A stretch of 64,000 nucleotides of DNA, from NCBI RefSeq assembly GCF_018283675.1, contig NZ_JAGVRK010000001.1, positions 1,116,001 through 1,180,000 of the forward strand. Direction: 5' to 3'. The notes beneath the pieces were generated by a model. It was not told the origin of the DNA, did not search any database, and saw nothing but the letters and a program-made list of their open reading frames with translations. Source of the DNA: Metabacillus flavus. GTDB lineage: Bacteria > Bacillota > Bacilli > Bacillales > Bacillaceae. Positions 53,000-60,615 of the stretch are shown one piece after another; position 1 is the stretch's first letter, and each line of letters opens with the position of its first letter. The translations under genes and the position numbers were made by a program.

Positions 53000-53067
53000 G
53001 TTAGGATTTTAATTTTTACGGGTAAAAAAGGGCAACTTAAGTTTACTACTATATGGCGGTGAAAAAT

Positions 53068-54894
53068 TTGATTCATTCATTAAAAAGGCTTCTAATCGGG
53101 CGGCCATTAAAGTCAGGTGAGCTCGGTGAACAGAAGCTTAACAAAAAGAAGGCGCTGGCCATCCTCTCCTCTGATGCACTGTCCTCGGTTGCATATGGTC
53201 CGGAGCAGATCTTAATTGTCCTGGTGACAATTAGCGCGGCAGCTTTCTGGTATTCGATTCCGATTGCATTGGGCGTATTGGTGCTGCTGACAGCTCTTAT
53301 ATTATCCTATCGTCAAATTATATTCGCGTATCCTCACGGAGGAGGAGCATACGTTGTTTCGAAAAACAACCTTGGTGTCAATCCGGGGTTGATTGCCGGC
53401 GGTTCCTTGCTGGTTGATTATATATTAACGGTTGCGGTAAGTGTCTCTGCAGGTACGGATGCCATTACATCTGCGTTTCCAGCTTTGCATCCCTACAATG
53501 TTGAGATTGCCATTGTCTTTGTGATCCTTTTGACTATTTTAAACTTAAGGGGAGTAACGGAGTCTGCTTCTGTTTTGGCTTATCCTGTTTATTTGTTCGT
53601 TTTTGCCTTATTCATTTTGATTGGCGCTGGAATATACAATATATTAACAGGTCATGTATCACCTGATCTCCATACACCGGTCGGTACTCCTGTTGCAGGG
53701 ATCAGTTTATTCATTTTATTAAGAGCATTCGCATCAGGAAGTTCAGCCCTGACAGGGGTTGAAGCAATTTCCAATGCGATTCCCAATTTTAAGAATCCGG
53801 CGCCTAATAATGCGGCTAAAACTCTCATAGCTATGGGAACCCTGCTCGCTATTCTGTTTACTGGAATTGTGTATCTGGCCTACTACTATGGAATTATTCC
53901 AAATGCAGAGGTAACGGTCGTATCTCAAATTGCGGAAGAAACCTTCGGCCGGAACTTCATGTATTACTTTATTCAGGGGACAACTGCCCTGATCTTAATT
54001 TTAGCGGCGAATACGGGCTACACCGCTTTCCCGCTTCTTGCAGTGAATCTTGCGAAGGATAAGTTTATCCCTAGAATGTTTACGGTTCGCGGTGACCGGT
54101 TAGGGTATTCAAATGGAATTATCATTCTGTCCATTTTGTCTATTATCCTTATTATCGCATTTAAAGGGCAGACAGAGCACCTGATTCCGCTTTATGCAGT
54201 TGGAGTATTTATTCCATTTACTCTTTCCCAAACAGGAATGATGGTAAAATGGCTGCGTGAAAAACCGGCAGGCTGGATGCCTAAATTTATTATCAATACA
54301 ACGGGGGCAGTGATCTGCTTCATTGTAACCATCATATTCTTTTTAACAAAATTCGGGCAGGTTTGGTCCATCTTGGTCTTCCTGCCAATCATTATTGTGC
54401 TGTTTCACCAGATCAGGAAGCATTATGACGCAGTCGGAGATCAGCTTAGAATTACGACATGCGAGCCGGCAATTCCGATTGAAGGAAACGTCATCATCGT
54501 ACCTGTTGCGGGTATTACACACGTCGTCGAAAATTCATTAAACTATGCTAAATCTCTCTCACCTGATCAAATCATTGCTGTTTATATTTCATTTGAACGC
54601 GAGGATGAGAGGAAGTTTGAAGAAAAATGGAAAAAATGGCAGCCGGATGTTCGGATTGTTACCCTGCAATCCCATTACCGCAGCATCATTAATCCATTAA
54701 CGAAATTCGTCGATACGGTGGAGAAAAAAGCGAGGGAATCCAACTACAAGGTTACAGTGGTCATCCCGCAATTTATCCCGAAAAAAGGCTGGCACAATAT
54801 TCTTCACAATCAATCCAGCTTATTGATTCGTGCATTCCTCCTTTATAGAAGGAACGTAATTATTACAACCGTACCTTATCATTTGAAAAAATAA
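53068..54894 (+). CDS. kimA: Potassium importer KimA
   Basis: High-affinity K+/H+ symporter of the APC superfamily, inhibited by c-di-AMP. The 608 residues align closely with B. subtilis KimA (607): LSSDALSSVAYGPEQILIVL near residue 37, YPHGGGAYVVSKNNLG, SLLVDYILTVAVSVSAGTDA, ALTGVEAISNAIP, about twelve membrane segments, and a C-terminal cytoplasmic UspA-like domain. TTG 53068 aligns with the B. subtilis start and has GGCGGTG upstream, whereas the ATG at 53053 has no site. Under direct riboswitch control. Confidence 0.94.
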   Translation: MIHSLKRLLIGRPLKSGELGEQKLNKKKALAILSSDALSSVAYGPEQILIVLVTISAAAFWYSIPIALGVLVLLTALILSYRQIIFAYPHGGGAYVVSKNNLGVNPGLIAGGSLLVDYILTVAVSVSAGTDAITSAFPALHPYNVEIAIVFVILLTILNLRGVTESASVLAYPVYLFVFALFILIGAGIYNILTGHVSPDLHTPVGTPVAGISLFILLRAFASGSSALTGVEAISNAIPNFKNPAPNNAAKTLIAMGTLLAILFTGIVYLAYYYGIIPNAEVTVVSQIAEETFGRNFMYYFIQGTTALILILAANTGYTAFPLLAVNLAKDKFIPRMFTVRGDRLGYSNGIIILSILSIILIIAFKGQTEHLIPLYAVGVFIPFTLSQTGMMVKWLREKPAGWMPKFIINTTGAVICFIVTIIFFLTKFGQVWSILVFLPIIIVLFHQIRKHYDAVGDQLRITTCEPAIPIEGNVIIVPVAGITHVVENSLNYAKSLSPDQIIAVYISFEREDERKFEEKWKKWQPDVRIVTLQSHYRSIINPLTKFVDTVEKKARESNYKVTVVIPQFIPKKGWHNILHNQSSLLIRAFLLYRRNVIITTVPYHLKK

Positions 54895-54899
54895 AGAGG

Positions 54900-54938
54900 A
54901 AAGGGCCGATTAGGAACAATGATCGGCTCTTTGCTTTT
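54900..54938 (+). terminator. Intrinsic terminator after kimA
   Basis: AGGGCCGAT and ATCGGCTCT form a stem with a T-rich tail. Confidence 0.75.
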
Positions 54939-54955
54939 TAAGAGGAGAGGCTTCA

Positions 54956-55168
54956 ATGCTGGCAACTGTTCAGGGGCATTACAATATAGGCGATATTATT
55001 TTTCAGCTTGCTGCCTTTTTAATCCTTATCGTTTTCGCTGCAGCTGTCATTGTGTTTGCAGTAAAGGGTGTTAAAGGAATGAAAAGCAGAAATGTTAGAC
55101 TTCAGAGGATAGAAGAGAAGGTAGATGAATTGGCACCAGAGAGCAATGAACCAGTGGGATTTTGGTAA
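54956..55168 (+). CDS. DUF4083 family small membrane protein
   Basis: A 70-residue protein with one central membrane segment (IFQLAAFLILIVFAAAVIVF) followed by a basic KGMKSRNVRLQRIEEKVDEL helix with coiled-coil character, the layout of DUF4083. Function unknown. GGAGAGG precedes ATG 54956. It lies 61 bases after kimA behind a terminator, so linkage with kimA is uncertain. Confidence 0.75.
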   Translation: MLATVQGHYNIGDIIFQLAAFLILIVFAAAVIVFAVKGVKGMKSRNVRLQRIEEKVDELAPESNEPVGFW

Positions 55169-55195
55169 AGCCGGGTTTCAATTAGTATTGGCGCT

Positions 55196-55255
55196 GGCTG
55201 ATTGGAACTGCAGCTTGCTCACGCAGGAGTCGCGCAGATTCCGCTCCAATCAGCC
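55196..55255. repeat. 60-bp mini inverted-repeat element
   Basis: GGCTGATTGGA (55196-55206) and TCCAATCAGCC (55245-55255) are perfect 11-bp inverted repeats. The interior, read on the minus strand (GATTGGAGCGGAA, then GCGCGACTCCTGCG), matches the left part of the GC-rich elements at 47.9 and 57.9 kb, so this looks like an internally deleted relative. Confidence 0.75.
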
Positions 55256-55384
55256 TAACCATAATTGTTCAAAGTACCTATATAAAAAATACCCCCCTGG
55301 AATCTATCATTGCCTCAGGGGGGAGGGGGTCAATCTAGATGCACTTATTCTCAGCAAGTCTGCTAGACAGCCAATATCTATTTG

Positions 55385-56191
55385 TTAGGCAGAAATCCGT
55401 GCCTTCCTGCTAACCCTGCAAACAAGACGCATTAGGGATGTATGTGCAGCAGGGAAAAGGGTGAAGAAGATATCCAATGTTTTTCTAAGGGGCAAGGGGC
55501 AAATAATCGGCTTATTCTTGTGTATACCTCTTAAAGCAATTTTTGCAAATTTTTCAGGGGACATCATTTTTTGTTTTTTGAACTGCTCCATGATGATGGA
55601 TTTATCCAGATTAACAGCTTCTGCTTTGCTGAGAATTGGGGTGTCCACAAAGGCGGGGCAGAGGGTGGTCACCTTCACTCCGAAGGCTGCAGCTTCATAA
55701 TGCAGCGAAGTCGTTAATCCTACAACGGTATGCTTGGTTGCCGAATAAACAGCTGAAACAGGGGATGGACCGAGTCCTGCAGCGGAAGCTGTGTTTGCGA
55801 TATGGCCGAATCCCTGTTTTTTCATTATGGCATACGCAATCTGTGTTCCGTGTATCACTCCCCATACATTCACGTTCATTGTTTTCTTCCAGTGGTCAAG
55901 GTTCATATCCGAGAACTCCCCATACAGGGCAATTCCTGCATTATTAAATAAGTAGTCAAGTTTTCCATATTCCGTACATACTCCATTAATAATTTGCTCC
56001 ATGCTGCTGAAATCGGTTACGTCGCAATAAACAAATGCCGAATGGGGTATTGATGCTTGAGCGGCCATTCCCTCCTCTTCATTAATATCTGCAATAATGA
56101 CAGCAGCTCCTTGCCTGGATAATTCCATGCATAGTGCTTTTCCAATTCCCGAGGCTCCGCCGGTTACAATTGCGACCTTTTTGTCTTCCAT
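55385..56191 (-). CDS. Short-chain dehydrogenase/reductase
   Basis: A 268-residue SDR. The NAD(P) motif TGGASGIGK is at about 11-19, NNAG at about 87, the catalytic Ser-Ala-Ala segment in TASAAGLGPSPVSAV and YSATKH with the catalytic Tyr and Lys. The C-terminal 40 residues (LPLRKTLDIFFTLFPAAHTS) are hydrophobic/basic and might associate with membrane, as in acyl-type SDRs. It ends a TetR-esterase-SDR run (gaps 11 and 24 bases), so its substrate may be a lipid or alcohol handled by the esterase. Confidence 0.87.
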   Translation of the reverse strand: MEDKKVAIVTGGASGIGKALCMELSRQGAAVIIADINEEEGMAAQASIPHSAFVYCDVTDFSSMEQIINGVCTEYGKLDYLFNNAGIALYGEFSDMNLDHWKKTMNVNVWGVIHGTQIAYAIMKKQGFGHIANTASAAGLGPSPVSAVYSATKHTVVGLTTSLHYEAAAFGVKVTTLCPAFVDTPILSKAEAVNLDKSIIMEQFKKQKMMSPEKFAKIALRGIHKNKPIICPLPLRKTLDIFFTLFPAAHTSLMRLVCRVSRKARISA

Positions 56192-56215
56192 CCCATCATC
56201 CCCTGACTGAAAGAG

Positions 56216-56905
56216 TTATAATGCTGCCTTCTTATTTTCCGTTTCGATAAGTTGTGCATATTCACTGGCAGCGATTTGGGCACCTAGGCTGTTCAAATGT
56301 ACGCCATCCAGCGTTAAATGGAGACCTCTTTTTTTGGATAGTTCATCAATTCTTGAAGGTTTTCTGTAAAAAAGAGCATCCGCCATAATCCGAGTAACCT
56401 TCACAGAGATATAATCTGAGCTTGTTGTATGGGCAAGGTGGTTTTTAAAAATTGTGTGCAGGTCTAGACAGAGGAGTTTTGGATGATTTTCTGCTGTTGA
56501 CAGGATGATGGAGGATAAAGCTCTAAGCTGCTTGTTTGCCTGATTGTCAACATGTTCACCAATTAGGGCTGGTGTGGCAAGAACAACCCGTTTCGATGAG
56601 GCAAGTATGATTTCCACGCATTTTTTGTACACCTCCTCAAATTCCTTCTCATCTTTGGCAGGAATCTGAGCTTGGGCATTCAGCATTTTCGTGTATACAT
56701 CGTTCACACCAATCCAAAGAAAGGTGAGATCATATGGAGCGGGAAGCTTCTTTTTGGATAGTCTGGCATACAGGCTCAAGACTGTGTCTCCTCCTTTTCC
56801 CAGGTTATCAAACCGGAAACCGGGAAACTGTTCTTTTAACAGCCGGGAAAAAGGAATACCGGGTCTTCCTTCAGTTAAACTGTCGCCGATCAGTGCGATG
56901 TTCAT
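56216..56905 (-). CDS. GDSL/SGNH-family lipase or esterase
   Basis: A 229-residue SGNH hydrolase. Block I is IALIGDSLTEGRPG with the catalytic Ser8-region (GDS), block II has the Gly in LGKGGDTVLSL, block III WIGVNDVY supplies the Asn, and the C-terminal DGVHLNSLG carries the Asp-x-x-His catalytic pair. No signal peptide, so it acts in the cytoplasm. AGGAGG precedes the ATG. Located between a TetR regulator and an SDR, which suggests a small pathway for an ester or acylated compound. Confidence 0.88.
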   Translation of the reverse strand: MNIALIGDSLTEGRPGIPFSRLLKEQFPGFRFDNLGKGGDTVLSLYARLSKKKLPAPYDLTFLWIGVNDVYTKMLNAQAQIPAKDEKEFEEVYKKCVEIILASSKRVVLATPALIGEHVDNQANKQLRALSSIILSTAENHPKLLCLDLHTIFKNHLAHTTSSDYISVKVTRIMADALFYRKPSRIDELSKKRGLHLTLDGVHLNSLGAQIAASEYAQLIETENKKAAL

Positions 56906-56916
56906 CTTTTTTCCTC

Positions 56917-57513
56917 CTAACTGGATTGGATGGACTTTAGAAATATCGATGTTGCTTCATGAAATAACGGTTCCAGGGAAGCTGGCTCCTGAGTGTTTGT
57001 AAGCTGGCACAGTCCACCGAGCCAGGTTCCGTAAAGAGCCGTCCATTGGTCTGCGCTCCCATGAGCAGCAAATTCCCCATTTTTGATTCCCTCTGTGAAA
57101 ATAGCCCTGTAGGCAGCCATGGGGACCACTGCTAATTCGTATAGCTGTTTAACAGATTCAGGGCTGGACTGCGGATTGGATGCAAGCTCCTGTCCGGAAC
57201 GGAGCAGCGGAGTTTGGTAATGATAAAGCACGTGTTTAGCCATTCCGTAAAGCTTTTCGCTGGCAGTTTGATAGATTTGTTCTTTTTTCATCCACTTATC
57301 ATTCCATTCCTTCATCGTTCTCTGTGCAAGCAGCACAAAAAGCTTTTCTTTATTTTCAAAATGATAATAAATGTGCCCTTTGCTGTAGCCGGATGCTTTG
57401 GCTAAATCAGCAACTGATGTTTGATTATAGCCTTTTTGAGAAAATAAGGTTCGAGCATGCTCTAAGATTTCTTTTCTCGTATTCCCGCTGTCATAGCGGC
57501 GTGTGCCTGGCAT
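56917..57513 (-). CDS. TetR family transcriptional regulator
   Basis: A 198-residue regulator with an N-terminal TetR helix-turn-helix (residues about 12-58): TRKEILEHARTLFSQKGYNQ, TSVADLAKASGYSKGHIYYH and FENKEKLF. The C-terminal ligand domain is variable. It heads the esterase-SDR genes in the same direction, so it probably represses its own operon through the palindrome just upstream of its start. Confidence 0.9.
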   Translation of the reverse strand: MPGTRRYDSGNTRKEILEHARTLFSQKGYNQTSVADLAKASGYSKGHIYYHFENKEKLFVLLAQRTMKEWNDKWMKKEQIYQTASEKLYGMAKHVLYHYQTPLLRSGQELASNPQSSPESVKQLYELAVVPMAAYRAIFTEGIKNGEFAAHGSADQWTALYGTWLGGLCQLTNTQEPASLEPLFHEATSIFLKSIQSS

Positions 57514-57538
57514 GAAATGAAATCTCCTCTCTTGAATT

Positions 57539-57563
57539 GAACGGCCGTTCTATTTTTATTATA
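57539..57563 (-). promoter_or_regulatory. TetR operator palindrome and -10 of the TetR operon
   Basis: GAACGGCCGTTC at 57539-57550 is a perfect 12-bp palindrome, 26 bases before the TetR gene. Minus-strand TATAAT (57563-57558) lies next to it, with CTGACT 18 bases further upstream as a possible -35. The position fits autorepression. Confidence 0.6.
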
Positions 57564-57903
57564 CATAAATTTCCTTTAGTAAGTCAGCATTTTTGAAGTG
57601 TTCATTAAATTGTAAAGAAGATTTTTATCGGTATTGGGAATAAGAGGTTAATCAGAACGGAGACAGAGAAAGGCAATGGTATTTAAGTAGAAGAGAAAGG
57701 ACTATCAGGTCCTATCCATTTCTGTTCAATCTATTTATGTATATGGATACATTATGATGTTTTAATTATTGATTCGAAGGAAGGCGTTAAAAGGATGAAG
57801 AAGAACCAAAAGTCTTTCAAAATGCTTATCGGGATTGTCAGTTCTTAAACGTTTGCCGGGGATTCTGGCACATCATGTTTATACAAGAAGTATCTAATAA
57901 AAA
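57564..57903. other. Intergenic region with a short remnant frame
   Basis: AT-rich space on the proximal side of the GC-rich element. At 57795-57848 an ATG behind GGAAGG-like bases begins MKKNQKSFKMLIGIVSS and then stops; it reads like the first half of a signal peptide, so it may be the broken start of a lost secreted protein. Nothing else is recognised. Confidence 0.35.
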
Positions 57904-58088
57904 GGCTCTGTTAAAGCCCGGTATTGATTTTTAACACCTGTTGATTGGAGTGGAAGGCGCGAGACTCCGAGCTTAGAGCAGCGGGACAGGTGAGACCCCG
58001 CAGTCGCGAAGCGAGGAGGAGGCTCACCGCCCGCCCCGCGGAAAGCGAGCGCCTGCTAGCTGCAATCAACAACCAAGTTTAACAGAGG
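57904..58088 (+). repeat. GC-rich inverted-repeat element, copy 2 (full)
   Basis: About 185 bases bounded by CTCTGTTAAA (57906-57915) and TTTAACAGAG (58078-58087), perfect 10-bp terminal inverted repeats, with a second nested pair CTGTTGATTG and CAATCAACA. The interior is very GC-rich (GGCGCGAGACTCC, GACAGGTGAGACCCCGC, GCTCACCGCCCGCCCCGCGG). It belongs to a family I recall as common in Bacillaceae intergenic DNA. It has no frame of its own and looks like a non-autonomous element or structured spacer. Confidence 0.88.
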
Positions 58089-58100
58089 TAATAAAAAAGT

Positions 58101-58128
58101 AAAAAAGCGCCGGCATCAACCGGCGCTC
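58101..58128 (-). terminator. Intrinsic terminator of the MATE gene
   Basis: On the minus strand AGCGCCGG, loop TTGATG, CCGGCGCT, then TTTTTT. Confidence 0.92.
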
Positions 58129-58134
58129 TCCCTG

Positions 58135-59502
58135 TTAAACCGTCTGCTCCTGCAAGGCGGTTTTTTCCTTTTCTACAAATCCTTTTGATACCCACTTCCT
58201 TGATTTCCATCTGATGTACATCATAATTCCTCTTGTCCACTCATCGAGAATAAAGGCAATCCATACGCCTGCAAGACCGTATCCGAAGTGAACACCAAGC
58301 AGGTAGGCGACAGGGACGCTGATCCCCCACATTGAAATCAGCCCCATATAAACAGGGAATTTCACATCCCCGGCTGCTCTAAGTGCTCCAATGATCACGA
58401 GATTAAAGGCTCTTCCGGGCTCAAGTAAAATGGTTAGCAGAATCAGCATACTGCCGGTTTGAATGATTTGCTCGTTGTTCGTGAATAAATCAAACAGGTT
58501 ATCCGAGAAGGTGCTTACAATGACTGCCATCAATAAAGATGCGCCAATCGCAAGATAAAGACTTTTCATGCAGCGATTAAATGCTTCTTCATATTTCTTT
58601 GCTCCCACCATCCGGCCAACAAGGATTTGCGTACCCTGGCTGACGGAGATGCTGAAGAGGAAGATAAACATCATTAAGTTTTGAGCATAGATTTTGGTAG
58701 TTAGTGCTTCAGTCCCAATCATAGCCACAAAGAAGGTGATGGCCATCTGGGACATGTTATAGGCAAGCTGTTCCCCTGCTGAGGGAATGCCTATTTTTAG
58801 CAGATTTTTCAGGTGGATCCACTTAAGGTCCATGATTGTTTTTAGAGCCGGAATCCGTTTTACAAGGAGAATTCCCACAGCCATCAGCCCTAAAACCCTT
58901 GAAAACACGGTTGAAACGGCTGCCCCTTGAATCCCCATTTCAGGAAAGCCAAAAGCTCCAAAAATCAGTAAATAGTTCCCGAAAATATTCAGTACATTCA
59001 TGCAGACTGTAACGAACATGGTATCTTTCGTATAGCCGTAGCTCCGCAGGATAGAGGAGCCTGTCATGATCAAAGCTTGAATAAAGATAAAGGTGCCGAC
59101 AATTCCTAAATATTTGTTTCCTTCTTCCAAGAGGGAAGGGGAAAGGTTCATGATTTGAAGAATGGGTTTACTAAACGCAAAAAGAACGACGCTGACCAGC
59201 AGTCCTATCATTAAATTGGCAATTACCGACATGATCGCCACATCTTTAGCAGCTTGTTCTTTCCCTGCTCCAATATTCTGTGTTATTAAGATGACTGACC
59301 CTGTTGCAATAAATCCGAACATGACAATCACCAGGTTTAAAATCTGATTAGCCACGCCCGCTGCTGCCACTGAATCATCTGTATATTGGCTGAGCATAAA
59401 TGTGTCGGCGTTTCCCATTAGCATATGAAGAAAAATTTCAATGAAAATCGGCCATGTTAAAGCAAATAAAGTTAATTGTTTTTTATCTATATTTTTAGTC
59501 AA
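58135..59502 (-). CDS. MATE family efflux transporter
   Basis: A 455-residue multidrug and toxin extrusion protein with twelve hydrophobic segments and MATE landmarks such as FIEIFLHMLMGNADTFMLSQ, ITQNIGAGKEQAAKDVAIMS and the duplicated half with QGTQILVGRMVGAKKYEEAF. It exports cations or drugs against Na+ or H+. TTG 59502 is used, with GGGGAGG eight bases upstream. It is divergent from an AraC-type gene, which may regulate it. Confidence 0.92.
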   Translation of the reverse strand: MTKNIDKKQLTLFALTWPIFIEIFLHMLMGNADTFMLSQYTDDSVAAAGVANQILNLVIVMFGFIATGSVILITQNIGAGKEQAAKDVAIMSVIANLMIGLLVSVVLFAFSKPILQIMNLSPSLLEEGNKYLGIVGTFIFIQALIMTGSSILRSYGYTKDTMFVTVCMNVLNIFGNYLLIFGAFGFPEMGIQGAAVSTVFSRVLGLMAVGILLVKRIPALKTIMDLKWIHLKNLLKIGIPSAGEQLAYNMSQMAITFFVAMIGTEALTTKIYAQNLMMFIFLFSISVSQGTQILVGRMVGAKKYEEAFNRCMKSLYLAIGASLLMAVIVSTFSDNLFDLFTNNEQIIQTGSMLILLTILLEPGRAFNLVIIGALRAAGDVKFPVYMGLISMWGISVPVAYLLGVHFGYGLAGVWIAFILDEWTRGIMMYIRWKSRKWVSKGFVEKEKTALQEQTV

Positions 59503-59518
59503 TCTGTATTCCTCCCCT

Positions 59519-59535
59519 GCTGTATGTAATACAGC
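59519..59535. promoter_or_regulatory. Palindrome between the MATE and AraC genes
   Basis: GCTGTATGTAATACAGC is a perfect 7+3+7 inverted repeat immediately upstream of the MATE ribosome-binding site; it could be an operator or an RNA hairpin near the site. TATAAT at 59561-59566 may be the -10 of the AraC gene. Confidence 0.45.
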
Positions 59536-59626
59536 GATTCCTAGTTTACAGCGGCTGGATTATAATAGAAAGAGAGCAAACCGATTAAACTTGGAAAAAT
59601 ACGACCTGAGAGGGGCTTGCTATTGT

Positions 59627-60493
59627 ATGTCTTTTCTGACTTTTCATGTTCCGCCATTCCCAACCTTTATTAAAGGGGGCCAATTTTCTTTTAAAGCAGG
59701 AAACCGCCATTTTAAAAGAACATTCAGTGTATTTGACATGCTGTATGTGAAGCGGGGTGAACTGTATATGACGGAAAACGGAGTTCCGTATAGTGTGAGG
59801 GATGGAGAATACTTAATGCTGATACCGGGCCGGGAGCATTATGGCCATCGGGAAAGTACAGTGAATACGGAGGTTTTTTGGCTGCATTTTAAAGCCGAAG
59901 GGGAATTTGGTGTCCACACTGAGGGGCACGACAACTGGCTTGATGCACAAAAAAAAGAGGCTGATTTTGAACAGCCTGCTGAATATCAATTTCGGATTAG
60001 ACAAAAAGCTCGGCTTGAGCATCCGATGGCAGCGGAAAAATTACTTGAAAACCTGCTGAGTATTACAAGCCAGTCAGCTGATTTCCCTCTAAGACAGCAG
60101 CTGTATTTTCAGGAATTGATGGTTCATCTGCAAAAAGAGGCACTCAATATCCCTACTGCTGCTGAACAGGTGACAAATGAAGCCATTCGGTTTTTACAGG
60201 CACATTATCATGAGGAAATCAGGATGGAGGACCTGTCGAGGAACATTCTTTTTCATCAGGATTACATCACTCGCTGCATGCAAAAAACTCTTGGGCTTAC
60301 TCCGTCACAGTATTTAAACCAATACCGGCTTTCACAGGCCAAGAGGCTTTTAGCTACCACAGATGATAAAATTGCATTCATTGCAGCAGAAACGGGAATC
60401 AATGATGCTACCTATTTTTCAAAGCTGTTTCGCAAAACGGAGGGCATGACACCGAATGAGTATCGAAAGGTGATAAACAGGCTGCGTGATTGA
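59627..60493 (+). CDS. AraC family transcriptional regulator with cupin-like sensor
   Basis: A 288-residue regulator. The N-terminal half has the AraC-ligand cupin strands (FDMLYVKRGELYMTENGVPY and DGEYLMLIPGREHYGHRE); the last 100 residues form the double helix-turn-helix, with MEDLSRNILFHQDYITRCMQ and the signature LGLTPSQYLNQYRLSQAKRL then INDATYFSKLFRKTEGMTPN. The start at 59627 gives normal family length; the frame is open upstream to 59441 across the promoter of the MATE gene. GGGG is 11 bases before the ATG, a weak site. Confidence 0.87.
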   Translation: MSFLTFHVPPFPTFIKGGQFSFKAGNRHFKRTFSVFDMLYVKRGELYMTENGVPYSVRDGEYLMLIPGREHYGHRESTVNTEVFWLHFKAEGEFGVHTEGHDNWLDAQKKEADFEQPAEYQFRIRQKARLEHPMAAEKLLENLLSITSQSADFPLRQQLYFQELMVHLQKEALNIPTAAEQVTNEAIRFLQAHYHEEIRMEDLSRNILFHQDYITRCMQKTLGLTPSQYLNQYRLSQAKRLLATTDDKIAFIAAETGINDATYFSKLFRKTEGMTPNEYRKVINRLRD

Positions 60494-60576
60494 GAGTTCA
60501 TACACTGTCGAGGAATCGAGACTGCAGGAGAAACGCCGATCCCGCAAATATCAGTGGATTGATAATTCAAAAATAA

Positions 60577-60611
60577 AAAACGCCCGGACAATGGTTTAGT
60601 CCGGGCGTTTT
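60577..60611. terminator. Bidirectional terminator between the AraC and old yellow enzyme genes
   Basis: AAAACGCCCGGAC and GTCCGGGCGTTTT form a perfect 13-bp stem around a 9-base loop, with A and T tracts outside, so it can serve both convergent genes. Confidence 0.95.
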
Positions 60612-60615
60612 CTAT

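Noticed and set aside
53053-53067. ATG 53053 as kimA start
   Set aside because: No Shine-Dalgarno upstream; the TTG five codons later aligns with the B. subtilis KimA start and has GGCGGTG before it.
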